A stretch of DNA of 64,000 nucleotides from Rhodobacteraceae bacterium (ex Bugula neritina AB1) (GTDB lineage Bacteria > Pseudomonadota > Alphaproteobacteria > Rhodobacterales > Rhodobacteraceae), in NCBI GenBank assembly GCA_001730095.1, contig MDLF01000074.1, positions 186,001-250,000 on the forward strand. Reading direction: 5' to 3'. Below the pieces are notes generated by a model, which was not told the DNA's origin, did not search any database, and saw nothing but the letters and a program-made list of their open reading frames with translations. Each line of letters opens with the position of its first letter. Position 1 is the first letter of the stretch. The translations under genes were made by a program, and so were the position numbers. This document shows, one piece after another, positions 27,556 to 36,666 of this stretch.

Positions 27556-28374
27556 ATGATTTTTGGCAGCCGCAGTAAAGACGGTAAATCTGGCGGACAG
27601 GGCAACGTTGTGTCGATGGACCGCTTTCGCAAAGGCGGAACTCTGTCGCCCCTGCGCCAGGCAGAGGCTTACTGGACAGCACTGCGCCGCGGCGATGATG
27701 TGCCCAGCCGCTCGCAAATTGATCCGCGCGGGCTGGAAAACATCCTGAGCAACACGTTTATTCTGGAACGCATCGCACCGGGCATTGCCCGCTTCCGCCT
27801 GGCCGGCTCGCTGGTCAATGAGATGGCCGGCATGGAAGTCCGTGGCATGCCAGTGACCGCCTTCTTCACCGCAGATGCGCGCAAACAGCTGAGCAGCGCG
27901 ATGGAGCATATGTTTGACACACCCGCCACGGTGGAGCTTGAACTGCAGGTCGAAGGCCCGCGCCTGAAAACACCACGTGAAGCCCGCATGCTTCTGCTGC
28001 CCCTGCGCAGCGATCTGGGTGACATCAGCCGTGTGCTGGGGGTGCTTGTGGCAGATGACGCCACATCGGTGACATCGCAACGGTTCTCCATCACGTCTAT
28101 CGAAATGCGCGCCGTTGGCAAACCCGAAGGCGCCCCTGCGATTAAGGCCAAGCCGCGGGAAGACAGCAAGGAAGAGGCCCGCGCCGAAGCCATCCAGCCC
28201 AACCCGGGCTTTGCGGAAACCCAGGCCCGCTTCAAACCGGAGCAGACGCTGCTGGATGAAGCCAAGGCATTGCTGGACCGCAGCCGGGCAGGCAAGGTAG
28301 CGGAACCGCCCAAACCGGAACCTGCCAAGGGCAAAGGCGCACCGCATTTGCGGCTGGTGGTCAGCCGCGACTGA
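27556..28374 (+). CDS. PAS-domain protein (PAS_5 type)
   Basis: A 272-residue cytoplasmic protein. Residues about 20-165 form a PAS domain of the alphaproteobacterial PAS_5 type (RSQIDPRGLENILSNTFILE, GIARFRLAGSLVNEMAGMEV). The C-terminal 90 residues are charged, Pro/Ala-rich and probably disordered, ending in a basic LRLVVSR. There is no output domain, so it probably works by protein contacts. The ATG at 27556 has GGGGAAG 5 bp upstream; an in-frame ATG at 27529 has a badly placed site. CtrA boxes suggest cell-cycle or motility-type control. Confidence 0.83.
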   Translation: MIFGSRSKDGKSGGQGNVVSMDRFRKGGTLSPLRQAEAYWTALRRGDDVPSRSQIDPRGLENILSNTFILERIAPGIARFRLAGSLVNEMAGMEVRGMPVTAFFTADARKQLSSAMEHMFDTPATVELELQVEGPRLKTPREARMLLLPLRSDLGDISRVLGVLVADDATSVTSQRFSITSIEMRAVGKPEGAPAIKAKPREDSKEEARAEAIQPNPGFAETQARFKPEQTLLDEAKALLDRSRAGKVAEPPKPEPAKGKGAPHLRLVVSRD

Positions 28375-28437
28375 TCCCGGTCCTGCACCCAGTGAAATTC
28401 CAATTCAAGTACAAGGTCATAGCTGCTTGAACTGACT

Positions 28438-28472
28438 GCGCCCCGTGGGAGAACCCCCGGGGCGCCTTTTTT
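28438..28472 (+). terminator. Terminator after the PAS gene
   Basis: A GC-rich stem with arms GCGCCCCG and CGGGGCGC is followed by six T, about 65 bp after the stop codon. Confidence 0.85.
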
Positions 28473-28497
28473 ACGGCAGGGGAAACCTCGCCTGACG

Positions 28498-29868
28498 TCA
28501 GCCGACCTGGCGGGTTGTCTGGCTTGCACGCAGGGCAGACAGTTCCTCAGCGACCAGGAAGGCCAGTTCCAGCGACTGGCTGGCGTTCAGGCGCGGGTCG
28601 CAAGCAGTGTGGTAGCGGTCGCTCAGATCCTCATCCGTTACCGCACGCACGCCACCGGTGCATTCGGTCACGTCCTGGCCGGTCATTTCAAAATGCACGC
28701 CACCGGGAATGGTGCCCTCTGCCTTGTGAACACCGAAGAAGTCGCGCACTTCGCGCAACACACTGTCGAAAGGCCGGGTCTTGTAGCCTGTGGAAGACTT
28801 GATGGTGTTGCCATGCATCGGGTCGCAGACCCAGGTGACCTTGGCACCTTCTTCCTTCACAGCTTTGACCAGTCGCGGCAAATGCTCCCCTGCCTTGCCG
28901 GCACCAAAGCGTGCGATCAGGGTCAGTTTGCCCTCTTCGTTTTCCGGGTTCAGGCGCGCCATCAGCACCTTCAGATCTTCAGCCGTGGTGGTCGGGCCGC
29001 ATTTCAGGCCGATCGGGTTCAACACGCCGCGGCAGAATTCCACATGGGCGCCATCCGGCTGGCGGGTGCGGTCCCCGATCCAGATCATATGGCCAGACCC
29101 CGCCAGCCATTTGCCAGAGGTAGAATCCAAACGGGTCAGCGCCTCTTCATATTCCAGCAGCAGGCCTTCGTGGCTGGTGTAGAAATCGACAGTCGAGAAT
29201 TCATGGGTCGTGTCGGCAGTGATGCCAGCCGCTGCCATAAAGTCGATCGTGTCCTGAATGCGGGTGGCAATTTCGCTGTATTTCTGGACTTCCTGCTCAT
29301 CCGTAAAGCCCAGGGTCCAGGAATGAACCCGGCTCATATCGGCAAAACCGCCGGTAGAAAATGCGCGCAGCAGGTTCAGGGTTGCCGCGGCCTGGGTATA
29401 GGCCTGCAGCATTTTCTTCGGGTTAGGAATGCGGGCTGCGGCAGTGAAATCCAGTTCATTGATGATATCGCCGCGGTAGCTGGGCAGTTCCACGCCATCA
29501 ATTGTTTCAGTTGGCGCGCTGCGTGGCTTGGCAAATTGACCCGCCATGCGACCGACTTTCACCACTGGCACCTTGGCGCCGTATGTCAGCACCATTGCCA
29601 TCTGCAACATCACCTTAAAGGTGTCGCGGATCGCGTCAGCGGAAAACTGGTCAAAGCTTTCGGCGCAGTCGCCGCCTTGCAGCAAAAACGCCTCGCCGCG
29701 CCCGGCTGCCCCCAGGTTCTGTTTCAAGCGCCGCGCTTCGCCGGCAAAGACCAGCGGCGGATACTTCGAAAGCTGAGCTTCGACAGCGTTCAGCGCAGCC
29801 GCATTCGTATAGTCCGGCATCTGAACCCGCGGCTTGCTGCGCCAGTCCGTTTTTTGCCATTCACTCAT
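28498..29868 (-). CDS. Class II 3-deoxy-7-phosphoheptulonate (DAHP) synthase
   Basis: Joins phosphoenolpyruvate and erythrose 4-phosphate in the first step of the shikimate pathway. The 456-residue protein is of the plant/actinobacterial class II type: LLQGGDCAESFDQF with the metal Cys, VGRMAGQFAKPRS, ARFGAGKAGEHLP and TWVCDPMHGNTIKS with a metal His. No regulatory ACT domain is visible. Single gene, convergent with the PAS gene. Confidence 0.94.
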   Translation of the reverse strand: MSEWQKTDWRSKPRVQMPDYTNAAALNAVEAQLSKYPPLVFAGEARRLKQNLGAAGRGEAFLLQGGDCAESFDQFSADAIRDTFKVMLQMAMVLTYGAKVPVVKVGRMAGQFAKPRSAPTETIDGVELPSYRGDIINELDFTAAARIPNPKKMLQAYTQAAATLNLLRAFSTGGFADMSRVHSWTLGFTDEQEVQKYSEIATRIQDTIDFMAAAGITADTTHEFSTVDFYTSHEGLLLEYEEALTRLDSTSGKWLAGSGHMIWIGDRTRQPDGAHVEFCRGVLNPIGLKCGPTTTAEDLKVLMARLNPENEEGKLTLIARFGAGKAGEHLPRLVKAVKEEGAKVTWVCDPMHGNTIKSSTGYKTRPFDSVLREVRDFFGVHKAEGTIPGGVHFEMTGQDVTECTGGVRAVTDEDLSDRYHTACDPRLNASQSLELAFLVAEELSALRASQTTRQVG

Positions 29869-30049
29869 GACTTTATCTCCGCATCAGAGGTCTTTAGAAT
29901 ATTGTTGGCGCTCTATACAAAATCCGCTGCAGAGAGGCCAGTTTAGAATTGCGGAGACTTGACCCCGGAGCCAAGCTGTGAGCACGGTTTTCTGACCCGC
30001 CGCGGACAGTGCTCTCGCGGCCTGACTCGTTTCTTGAAGGACGCTCGCC

Positions 30050-31054
30050 ATGCAGACGCCGCGCAAGCCTGCTGTATCTGGAACCGCCGTAAGCCAGCCA
30101 AAGAGATTTGTATTTGTTCTGCTCGACAAATTCACCCTGCTTTGCTTTTCGGCCGCCATGGAATCGCTGCGGATCGCGAACAGAATGGCCGGGCAAGAAC
30201 TGTACACCTGGACCGTGGTTGGCGAAGGGGGCGATACCGTAACCTGCTCTGCCGGCACTGTCTTCAAGCTTGATTCGGATCTTTGTGAGCTGCAGCGTGA
30301 CGATACCATCATGCTGTGCGGTGGCATTGACGTTCAGGACTCTTCGACCAAGAAAATCCTGTCCTGGCTGCGGCGCGAGGCCCGCAAGGGCCTGATGGTC
30401 GGCGGCTTGTGCACCGCGTCCTATACATTGGCCAAAGCCGGGCTGCTTGACGGCAAGCGTGCGACCATTCACTGGGAAAACGCCGACAGTTTCAGCGAGG
30501 AATTCGACGAGGTGGAACTGGCGAAGTCGGTTTTCGTCATCGACGGCAACCGGCTGTCGACTGCTGGCGGCACATCATCGATTGACCTGATGCTCAAGCT
30601 GATTGCCAATGACCAGGGCGAGAATCTTGCCAATTCGGTTGCCGACCAGCTGATCTATTCCTCTATTCGTACCGACCAGGACACCCAGCGTCTGTCGATC
30701 CCGACCCGCATCGGGGTGCGCCACCCCAAGCTGTCAATGGTCATTCAGATGATGGAAGCCAATATCGAAGAGCCGATCAGCCCTTCGATCCTGGCGCAGG
30801 ATGTGGGCATGTCCACTCGTCAGCTGGAGCGGCTGTTCCGCCGTTATCTGAACCGCTCCCCCAAGCGCTATTATATGGAGCTGCGGCTGCAGAAAGCGCG
30901 CAATCTTCTGATGCAGACCGACATGAGCGTGATCAATGTTGCGCTGGCCTGTGGCTTTGCGTCTCCGTCGCATTTCTCCAAATGCTACCGGGCCCACTAT
31001 GACACCACCCCCTACCGCGAGCGCGGCAGCAAGGCGGCGGCATACAAGACGTAA
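30050..31054 (+). CDS. GlxA-type AraC-family transcriptional regulator (GbdR/CdhR-like)
   Basis: A 334-residue regulator. The N-terminal DJ-1/PfpI amidotransferase-like domain (about residues 18-200) keeps GGLCTASYTLAKAGLLDGKR but is non-enzymatic in this family. The C-terminal AraC domain has two HTH motifs (SPSILAQDVGMSTRQLERLFRR; INVALACGFASPSHFSKCYR). Relatives respond to glycine betaine, carnitine or arginine. The tail TTPYRERG is typical. No obvious target gene is adjacent, so the ligand stays open. Confidence 0.87.
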   Translation: MQTPRKPAVSGTAVSQPKRFVFVLLDKFTLLCFSAAMESLRIANRMAGQELYTWTVVGEGGDTVTCSAGTVFKLDSDLCELQRDDTIMLCGGIDVQDSSTKKILSWLRREARKGLMVGGLCTASYTLAKAGLLDGKRATIHWENADSFSEEFDEVELAKSVFVIDGNRLSTAGGTSSIDLMLKLIANDQGENLANSVADQLIYSSIRTDQDTQRLSIPTRIGVRHPKLSMVIQMMEANIEEPISPSILAQDVGMSTRQLERLFRRYLNRSPKRYYMELRLQKARNLLMQTDMSVINVALACGFASPSHFSKCYRAHYDTTPYRERGSKAAAYKT

Positions 31055-31075
31055 CAGACCGGACGGCCGCTCTGC

Positions 31076-32179
31076 CTACCGGGCAATCCTGAAAAGCGCT
31101 CCTTCTGTTTCTGACGCGAACCAGATGCTGCCATCGGACGCTTCCTGCACATCGCGGATGCGCCCGGTTAGGCTGCTGCGCAATTGCTCTGCCTCCCTTA
31201 GTGGCCTGCCGGACAGCCGGGAGATATAGTCGAACTTGAGCGAACCGACAAAGATATCACCCCGCCATTCCGGCCACATCCGGCCGGAATAGACCAGCAT
31301 GCCAGAGGGCGCCATCGACGGGTCCCAGTGCCATTCCGGCTGCTCCATGCCTTCTTTCGCCGCTCCCTCACCGATTTTCGCGCCAGAGTAATGACGCCCG
31401 TAAGAAATCACCGGCCAGCCATAGTTGGCACCCTTGCGCACCCGGTTCACTTCATCACCGCCTTTTGCCCCATGTTCTGCCACCCAGAGCGCGCCGCGCT
31501 GGTCCAGCGCCATGCCTTGAGGATTGCGGTGTCCGTAGGACCAGATTTCAGGCTGCGCCGCGTCAAGCCCTGCAAACGGATTGCCAGACGGCACCGAACC
31601 GTCCCGGCTGATCCGCACCACCGAGCCTTGATGCAGGCGCAGGTCTTGTGCACTGGAGCGGTCGCCGCGCTCGCCCGGAGAGATAAACAGAGAGCCATCC
31701 CGTGCTTCAACCACGCGAGAGCCGAAATGGCGCCCGCCCCGGGCACCAGGCGCAGCCTCGAATAGAATGCGCAGGCCGGTCAGAGCCGTGTTGTCTTGGC
31801 TCAGGCGGCCAGAGGCCAGTGCCGCTCCCGCTCCCTGCCCCTGACGCTTGGAAAAGGTCAGAAAGACTTCCCGGCTGACAAGAAAATCTTGCGGCACCAT
31901 CACGTCCAACAGACCACCCTGCCCATCAGCCAGTATTGGAGGAAGGCCAGAGATCTGATTCCTTTTGCCATCCTTGACGTAAAAAAGAACGCCTTCGCGT
32001 TCCGTTACCAGAAGGCCACCGCCGGGCAGAAAAGCAAATGCCCAGGGAACGTCAAATCCGCCGACCATCTTCTGAACGCGCAGCTCACCGGCGCTGCTGT
32101 CCAGTGTATCTGCCTGAACTAAATCAGAAAACGGCATCATAACGACCAAGGACGTCAACATAAGTAACCGACGCAACAT
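31076..32179 (-). CDS. Secreted PQQ-dependent soluble aldose/glucose dehydrogenase (YliI-like)
   Basis: A 367-residue precursor with a signal peptide (LLMLTSLVVMMPFSDLVQA). The mature part is a six-blade beta-propeller of the glucose/sorbosone dehydrogenase family: VPWAFAFLPGGGLLVTEREG, YGHRNPQGMALD and WVAEHGAKGGDEVN. Such enzymes oxidise aldose sugars in the periplasm with bound PQQ. The ATG at 32179 has GGAAG upstream; one at 32191 is possible. It ends 21 bp from the convergent GlxA-type gene. Confidence 0.87.
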   Translation of the reverse strand: MLRRLLMLTSLVVMMPFSDLVQADTLDSSAGELRVQKMVGGFDVPWAFAFLPGGGLLVTEREGVLFYVKDGKRNQISGLPPILADGQGGLLDVMVPQDFLVSREVFLTFSKRQGQGAGAALASGRLSQDNTALTGLRILFEAAPGARGGRHFGSRVVEARDGSLFISPGERGDRSSAQDLRLHQGSVVRISRDGSVPSGNPFAGLDAAQPEIWSYGHRNPQGMALDQRGALWVAEHGAKGGDEVNRVRKGANYGWPVISYGRHYSGAKIGEGAAKEGMEQPEWHWDPSMAPSGMLVYSGRMWPEWRGDIFVGSLKFDYISRLSGRPLREAEQLRSSLTGRIRDVQEASDGSIWFASETEGALFRIAR

Positions 32180-32364
32180 TTCTACTTCCATTTCTGTTAT
32201 TTTAGACTTAAAACATGTCCAGTTCCGCAACTCAAAAACTGATAATAGCGGAGAAAAACAGGACGGACTCTTTGAAATCTCTCGCCTCAACGGGACTTTT
32301 CTTTTTCAGACGGCTTGCCTAGGGTCCGATGTGAACATTTTGTTCCAACAATGGGAGTTCTCAA

Positions 32365-33558
32365 ATGAAGAAACTGCTGATGGCCACCGCGGCTGCTGCA
32401 CTGACTGCTGGCACCGCTTATGCCGGCGGCCACGCCAAGGAAGTGAAACTGGGCGTGCTTTTCGGCTTCACCGGCCCAATTGAATCCTTGGCCCCGGCTA
32501 TGGGCGACGGCGCTGAGCTGGCAATGGAAGAAGTCACCAAGTCCGGCAAGCTGCTGGACAGCGCCACCGTGACGCCGGTCCGCGCTGACACCGGATGCAT
32601 CGACAACGGGCTGGCCGTGGCAAACGGCGAGAAACTGGTTGCCGAAGGCGTCAACGGCATCATCGGCGGCGACTGCTCTGGCGTGACCGGCGCGATCCTG
32701 CAGAATGTGGCGATCCCGAATGGCATGGTGATGATCTCACCGTCCGCCACCTCGCCCGGCCTGTCGTCCATGGAAGACAACGGCCTGTTCTTCCGCACCT
32801 CACCGTCGGACGCCCGTGAAGGCCAGGTGATGGCCGAGATCCTGAAAGAGCGCGGCATCAACTCGATCGCCCTGACCTACACCAACAACGACTACGGCAA
32901 GGGCCTGGCGGATGCGATCCAGTCTTCGTTCGAGGGCGTTGGTGGCGAAGTCACCATTGTGACCGCCCATGAAGATGGCAAAGGCGACTATTCCGCAGAA
33001 GTCGGCGCGCTGGCATCCGCTGGCGGCGATATTCTGGTTGTGGCTGGCTATCTGGATCAGGGCGGCCTGGGCATCATCCAGGGTTCGCTGGATTCCGGTG
33101 CATTTGACACCTTTGGCCTGCCCGGCGGCATGATTGGCGACAGCCTGCCTGCAAACGTTGGCGCAGACCTCGACGGCTCCTTTGGCCAGATCGCGGGCTC
33201 GGACAGCAAGGGTGCAGAAATCTTTGCTGAAATGGCAAAAGAGCGCGGCTTTGACGGCACCTCTGCTTATGCGTCTGAATCCTATGACGCAGCGGCGCTG
33301 TTCATGCTGGCGATGCAGGCTGCCAACTCCACCAACCCGGCGGATTACGTCGGCAAGATCCTGGATGTGGCAAACGCACCGGGCGAGCCGATCAACCCGG
33401 GTGAGCTGGGCAAGGCGCTGGAAATCCTCGCCGCCGGTGGTGAGATCGACTATCAGGGCGCAACCGGCGTTGAACTGATTGGCCCAGGTGAGAGCGCAGG
33501 CTCCTACCGTGAGATCGAAGTAAAGGGCGGCAAGAACGAGACCCTTCGATTCCGCTGA
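32365..33558 (+). CDS. livJ: Branched-chain amino-acid-type ABC transporter, periplasmic binding protein
   Basis: A 397-residue precursor. The signal peptide (MKKLLMATAAAALTAGTAYA) is followed by a type I periplasmic-binding fold of the LivJ/AmiC family (VKLGVLFGFTGPIESLAPAM, GGDCSGVTGAILQN, TYTNNDYGKGLADA). It captures the substrate for the LivGFHM machinery encoded next. The family also serves urea, amides and other amino acids, so the exact ligand is not certain. About 95 bp with two hairpins separate it from livG. Confidence 0.88.
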   Translation: MKKLLMATAAAALTAGTAYAGGHAKEVKLGVLFGFTGPIESLAPAMGDGAELAMEEVTKSGKLLDSATVTPVRADTGCIDNGLAVANGEKLVAEGVNGIIGGDCSGVTGAILQNVAIPNGMVMISPSATSPGLSSMEDNGLFFRTSPSDAREGQVMAEILKERGINSIALTYTNNDYGKGLADAIQSSFEGVGGEVTIVTAHEDGKGDYSAEVGALASAGGDILVVAGYLDQGGLGIIQGSLDSGAFDTFGLPGGMIGDSLPANVGADLDGSFGQIAGSDSKGAEIFAEMAKERGFDGTSAYASESYDAAALFMLAMQAANSTNPADYVGKILDVANAPGEPINPGELGKALEILAAGGEIDYQGATGVELIGPGESAGSYREIEVKGGKNETLRFR

Positions 33559-33590
33559 TAACCACTTGTAAAGTAAAGAAAAAGATCAGT

Positions 33591-33640
33591 CCGGGCTCCG
33601 CCCGGGCTGGTCAAAGCTAAAAACGCCGCAAAACTGCGGC
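33591..33640 (+). repeat. Two hairpins between livJ and livG
   Basis: CCGGGC-TCC-GCCCGG (33591-33605) and GCCGCA-AAAC-TGCGGC (33625-33640) lie between the binding-protein gene and the AGGGG ribosome site of livG. Such stems often lower expression of the downstream genes relative to the binding protein by processing or partial termination. Confidence 0.65.
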
Positions 33641-33655
33641 AGGGGATGAAATGAC

Positions 33656-34441
33656 ATGATCGTCGTCGAGGACTTGCACAAGCACTTCGGCGGGTTCCAC
33701 GCGGTTGACGGCGCCTCGCTGGAAATCGCTAAGGGGTCCATAACTGGTTTGATCGGCCCGAACGGGGCAGGAAAAACCACTCTTTTCAACGTTATCGCGG
33801 GTGTTCTGGAACCGACCTCAGGCCGGGTTACCATGGATGGCGAGGATATCACCGGCCTGCCGCCGCATGAGCTGTTCCATAAGGGGCTGCTGCGCACTTT
33901 TCAGATTGCGCATGAGTTTTCCTCGATGACCTGCCGCGAGAACCTGATGATGGTGCCGGGTGCGCAATCGGGGGAAACCCTGTGGAACACCTGGTTCGGC
34001 CGCAAGCGGATTGCCGACGAGGAACGCGCATTGCGGGCCAAGGCGGATGAGGTGCTGGAATTCCTCACCATCAGCCACATCGCGGATCTGAAAGCGGGCC
34101 AGGTGTCCGGCGGCCAGAAGAAGCTGCTGGAACTGGGCCGCACCATGATGGTGGACGCCAAAATCGTTTTCCTGGATGAGGTCGGCGCCGGGGTGAACCG
34201 CACCCTGCTCTATACCATCGCCGACGCCATCAAGCGCCTGAACGAAGAACGCGGATATACCTTTGTCGTCATTGAGCACGACATGGAATTCATCGGCCGT
34301 CTCTGCGATCCGGTGATCTGCATGGCCGAGGGCAAGAAGCTGGCCGAAGGTACCCTGGACGAGATCAAGGCAAATGAGCACGTGATCGAAGCCTATCTGG
34401 GCACTGGCCTGAAGAACAAAGACAAGCTGGAAAACGCGTGA
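33656..34441 (+). CDS. livG: Branched-chain amino-acid ABC transporter ATPase LivG
   Basis: A 261-residue ATPase: Walker A GPNGAGKTTL, signature VSGGQKKLLELGR, Walker B IVFLDEVGAGVN and H-loop VIEHDMEF. In Walker B the usual Pro after DE is Val. The C-terminal extension (IKANEHVIEAYLG) is typical of the BCA_ABC subfamily. AGGGG precedes the start. It works as a heterodimer with LivF. Confidence 0.92.
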   Translation: MIVVEDLHKHFGGFHAVDGASLEIAKGSITGLIGPNGAGKTTLFNVIAGVLEPTSGRVTMDGEDITGLPPHELFHKGLLRTFQIAHEFSSMTCRENLMMVPGAQSGETLWNTWFGRKRIADEERALRAKADEVLEFLTISHIADLKAGQVSGGQKKLLELGRTMMVDAKIVFLDEVGAGVNRTLLYTIADAIKRLNEERGYTFVVIEHDMEFIGRLCDPVICMAEGKKLAEGTLDEIKANEHVIEAYLGTGLKNKDKLENA

Positions 34442-34461
34442 TGGATTGGCCTGCTGCCTTT

Positions 34462-34511
34462 GGGGGCTCCGCCCCCGCCGCTGCGCGGCTCCCCCGGAGT
34501 TTTTTCAGAAA
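34462..34511 (+). repeat. REP-like palindromic element between livG and livF
   Basis: Two adjacent hairpins, GGGGGC-TCC-GCCCCC and GCCGC-TGC-GCGGC, are followed by CTCCCCCGGAGTTTTTT. The layout matches an intergenic palindrome that recurs in Rhodobacteraceae genomes; that statement is from general knowledge, and only one full copy is in this window. It may act as a partial terminator or mRNA stabiliser. Confidence 0.7.
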
Positions 34512-34528
34512 GATGAAAGGGGCAGCGA

Positions 34529-35242
34529 ATGTCTGAACCATTCCTGATTGGCGACTGCATGACAGGCGGATACGGTAAGGGGCCGGATATCCTGCATGAC
34601 TGCACCATTGCCGTGAACCCCGGCGAAATCGCTGTGATCGTGGGCCCGAACGGGGCCGGAAAATCCACTGCCATGAAGGCGGTTTTCGGGATGCTGAACG
34701 TGCACTCAGGCACGGTGCGGCTGGGCGGCGAGGATATCACTGCACTGTCGCCGCAGGACCGGGTCGTCAAGGGTATGGGGTTTGTGCCGCAGACCAGCAA
34801 TATCTTCACGTCGATGACGGTGGAGGAAAATCTGGAGATGGGCGCCTTTATCCGAACTGATGATTTCCGGGACACGATGGAGCAAGTGTATCACCTGTTC
34901 CCGATCCTGCGCGACAAGCGCAACCAGCCCGCGGGCGAATTGTCCGGCGGCCAGCGCCAGCAGGTGGCAGTGGGGCGCGCGCTGATGACCAAGCCCAAAG
35001 TGCTGATGCTGGATGAACCCACGGCGGGTGTGTCCCCCATCGTGATGGATGAGCTGTTCGACCGCATCATCGAGGTCGCCCGCACCGGGCTGCCGATCCT
35101 GATGGTGGAGCAGAACGCCAAGCAAGCGCTTGAGATCGCGGACAAAGGCTATGTTCTGGTGCAGGGGCGCAATGCCTATACCGGCACTGGCAAAGAGCTG
35201 CTGGGCGATCCCGAAGTGCGCAAGTCGTTCCTGGGAGGGTGA
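34529..35242 (+). CDS. livF: Branched-chain amino-acid ABC transporter ATPase LivF
   Basis: A 237-residue ATPase: Walker A GPNGAGKSTAMK, signature LSGGQRQQVAVGRAL, Walker B VLMLDEPTAGVSP and H-loop VEQNAKQA. FVPQTSNIFTSMTVEENLEMG is typical of LivF. GAAAGGGGC precedes the start. The next gene begins 3 bp after its stop. Confidence 0.93.
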   Translation: MSEPFLIGDCMTGGYGKGPDILHDCTIAVNPGEIAVIVGPNGAGKSTAMKAVFGMLNVHSGTVRLGGEDITALSPQDRVVKGMGFVPQTSNIFTSMTVEENLEMGAFIRTDDFRDTMEQVYHLFPILRDKRNQPAGELSGGQRQQVAVGRALMTKPKVLMLDEPTAGVSPIVMDELFDRIIEVARTGLPILMVEQNAKQALEIADKGYVLVQGRNAYTGTGKELLGDPEVRKSFLGG

Positions 35243-35245
35243 AGG

Positions 35246-35656
35246 ATGTTCCTACCCCGGTTAACTCACCGCGACGGTTTGCTTACTGTTTTGAGCACAG
35301 GTGTAATAGTAGCGGTTTCCAGCACACTCCAAGCTGCTCCGCTGCAGCACGGCTGCCTCTTCGATCACGTTGCAAAAGTAACAAACGAAGGCATGCAGAG
35401 GGCTGATGTGGCCTTACAGGTAACTGTTGCTCACCGAAAACGCAGTGGACGCGTAATCGTGGATGGCAGCGGTGACTACAAAGCCCGTGCCAAGTCTTTC
35501 GATAACGGCGCAGTCGAGTACTTCTTCAAAACAGGCGTCTCGAAAGAAACAATCACGATAAGCCCGCAAGGCGAAGCCCTCTGGGACATCCGTTTCAGAA
35601 ATGAGGATTACATGGTTTATGTCGGAACCTGCGGCGCAGTAGAGGTGGCTTCCTGA
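35246..35656 (+). CDS. Small secreted protein embedded in the liv operon
   Basis: A 136-residue protein with an N-terminal hydrophobic signal segment and probable cleavage after STLQA (about residue 30). The mature part has two Cys (QHGCLFDHV and VGTCGAV) that could form a disulfide. No known domain recognised. It starts 3 bp after livF and its stop overlaps the livH ATG (TGATG), so it is translated with the transporter. Its sequence is less GC-rich than its neighbours, which hints at a later insertion. Function unknown. Confidence 0.7.
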   Translation: MFLPRLTHRDGLLTVLSTGVIVAVSSTLQAAPLQHGCLFDHVAKVTNEGMQRADVALQVTVAHRKRSGRVIVDGSGDYKARAKSFDNGAVEYFFKTGVSKETITISPQGEALWDIRFRNEDYMVYVGTCGAVEVAS

Positions 35657-36666
35657 TGGATCTTCTCAACGCCCTCGTGGCGCTTACCAATTTTGTTGTT
35701 GTCCCCGGGCTGGCCTATGGCAGCCAACTGGCGCTCGGTGCGCTGGGGGTGACGCTGATCTACGGGATCCTGCGGTTCTCGAACTTTGCCCATGGCGACA
35801 CCATGGCGTTTGGCGCGATGGTCACGATCCTGATCACCTGGCTGTTTCAGTCTATGGGGATCAGTGCAGGCCCGTTGCCGACGGCACTGCTGGCCCTGCC
35901 CTTTGGCATTCTGGGCACCATCGGCCTGGCGCTGCTGACCGACAAGACCGTTTACCGGTTTTACCGCGCACAAAAGGCGAAACCGGTGATCTTTGTCATG
36001 GTCTCGCTGGGTGTGATGTTCATGATGAACGGCATCGTGCGTTTCATCATCGGCCCCGGCGACCAGCGGTTTGCCGACGGCGAGCGTTTCATCATCAAGG
36101 CGCGCACCTTCAAGCAGATGACCGGCCTCAATGAAGGACTGGCGATCAAGACAACCCAAGGCATCACCGTGATCACCGCAATCATCGTGGTGGCGGTGCT
36201 GTTCTGGTTCCTGAACAAGACCCGCACCGGAAAATCCATGCGGGCCTATTCGGATAACGAGGATCTGGCGCTCTTGTCGGGCATCAACCCCGAGCGCGTG
36301 GTGATGTACACCTGGATGATCGTCGCGGCGCTGGCGACCATTGCAGGTGTGCTTTACGGCCTCGACAAGTCGTTCAAACCCTTCACCTATTTCCAGCTGC
36401 TGCTGCCGATCTTTGCCTCGGCCATTGTGGGCGGCCTCGGCAACCCGCTGGGGGCCATTGCCGGCGGCTTCATCATCGCGTTTTCTGAGGTGACGATCAC
36501 CTATGCCTGGAAAAAGGTTCTGAACTATGGCCTGCCGGACAGCCTGGCGCCGGACGGGTTGGTTCAGCTTCTCAGCACCGACTACAAATTCGCTGTTTCC
36601 TTTGCGATCCTGATTGTTGTCCTCCTGTTCAAGCCCACCGGCCTTTTCAAAGGGAAAGCGGTATGA
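35656..36666 (+). CDS. livH: Branched-chain amino-acid ABC transporter permease LivH
   Basis: A 336-residue inner-membrane permease with about eight helices. It has the LivH opening (LAYGSQLALGALGVTLIYGILRFSNFAHGD, shortened here) and the late AIVGGLGNPLGAIAGG loop that contacts the ATPases. It overlaps livM by 4 bp (ATGA). A polar loop near residues 145-170 is larger than in E. coli. Confidence 0.92.
   Translation: MDLLNALVALTNFVVVPGLAYGSQLALGALGVTLIYGILRFSNFAHGDTMAFGAMVTILITWLFQSMGISAGPLPTALLALPFGILGTIGLALLTDKTVYRFYRAQKAKPVIFVMVSLGVMFMMNGIVRFIIGPGDQRFADGERFIIKARTFKQMTGLNEGLAIKTTQGITVITAIIVVAVLFWFLNKTRTGKSMRAYSDNEDLALLSGINPERVVMYTWMIVAALATIAGVLYGLDKSFKPFTYFQLLLPIFASAIVGGLGNPLGAIAGGFIIAFSEVTITYAWKKVLNYGLPDSLAPDGLVQLLSTDYKFAVSFAILIVVLLFKPTGLFKGKAV

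Noticed and set aside
28609-29946. A 445-codon plus-strand open frame
   Set aside because: Antisense to class II DAHP synthase, whose active-site motifs are intact.
30050-31054. Calling the GlxA-type regulator GbdR outright
   Set aside because: The family matches, but no betaine or carnitine catabolic gene is adjacent and several ligands are known for the group.
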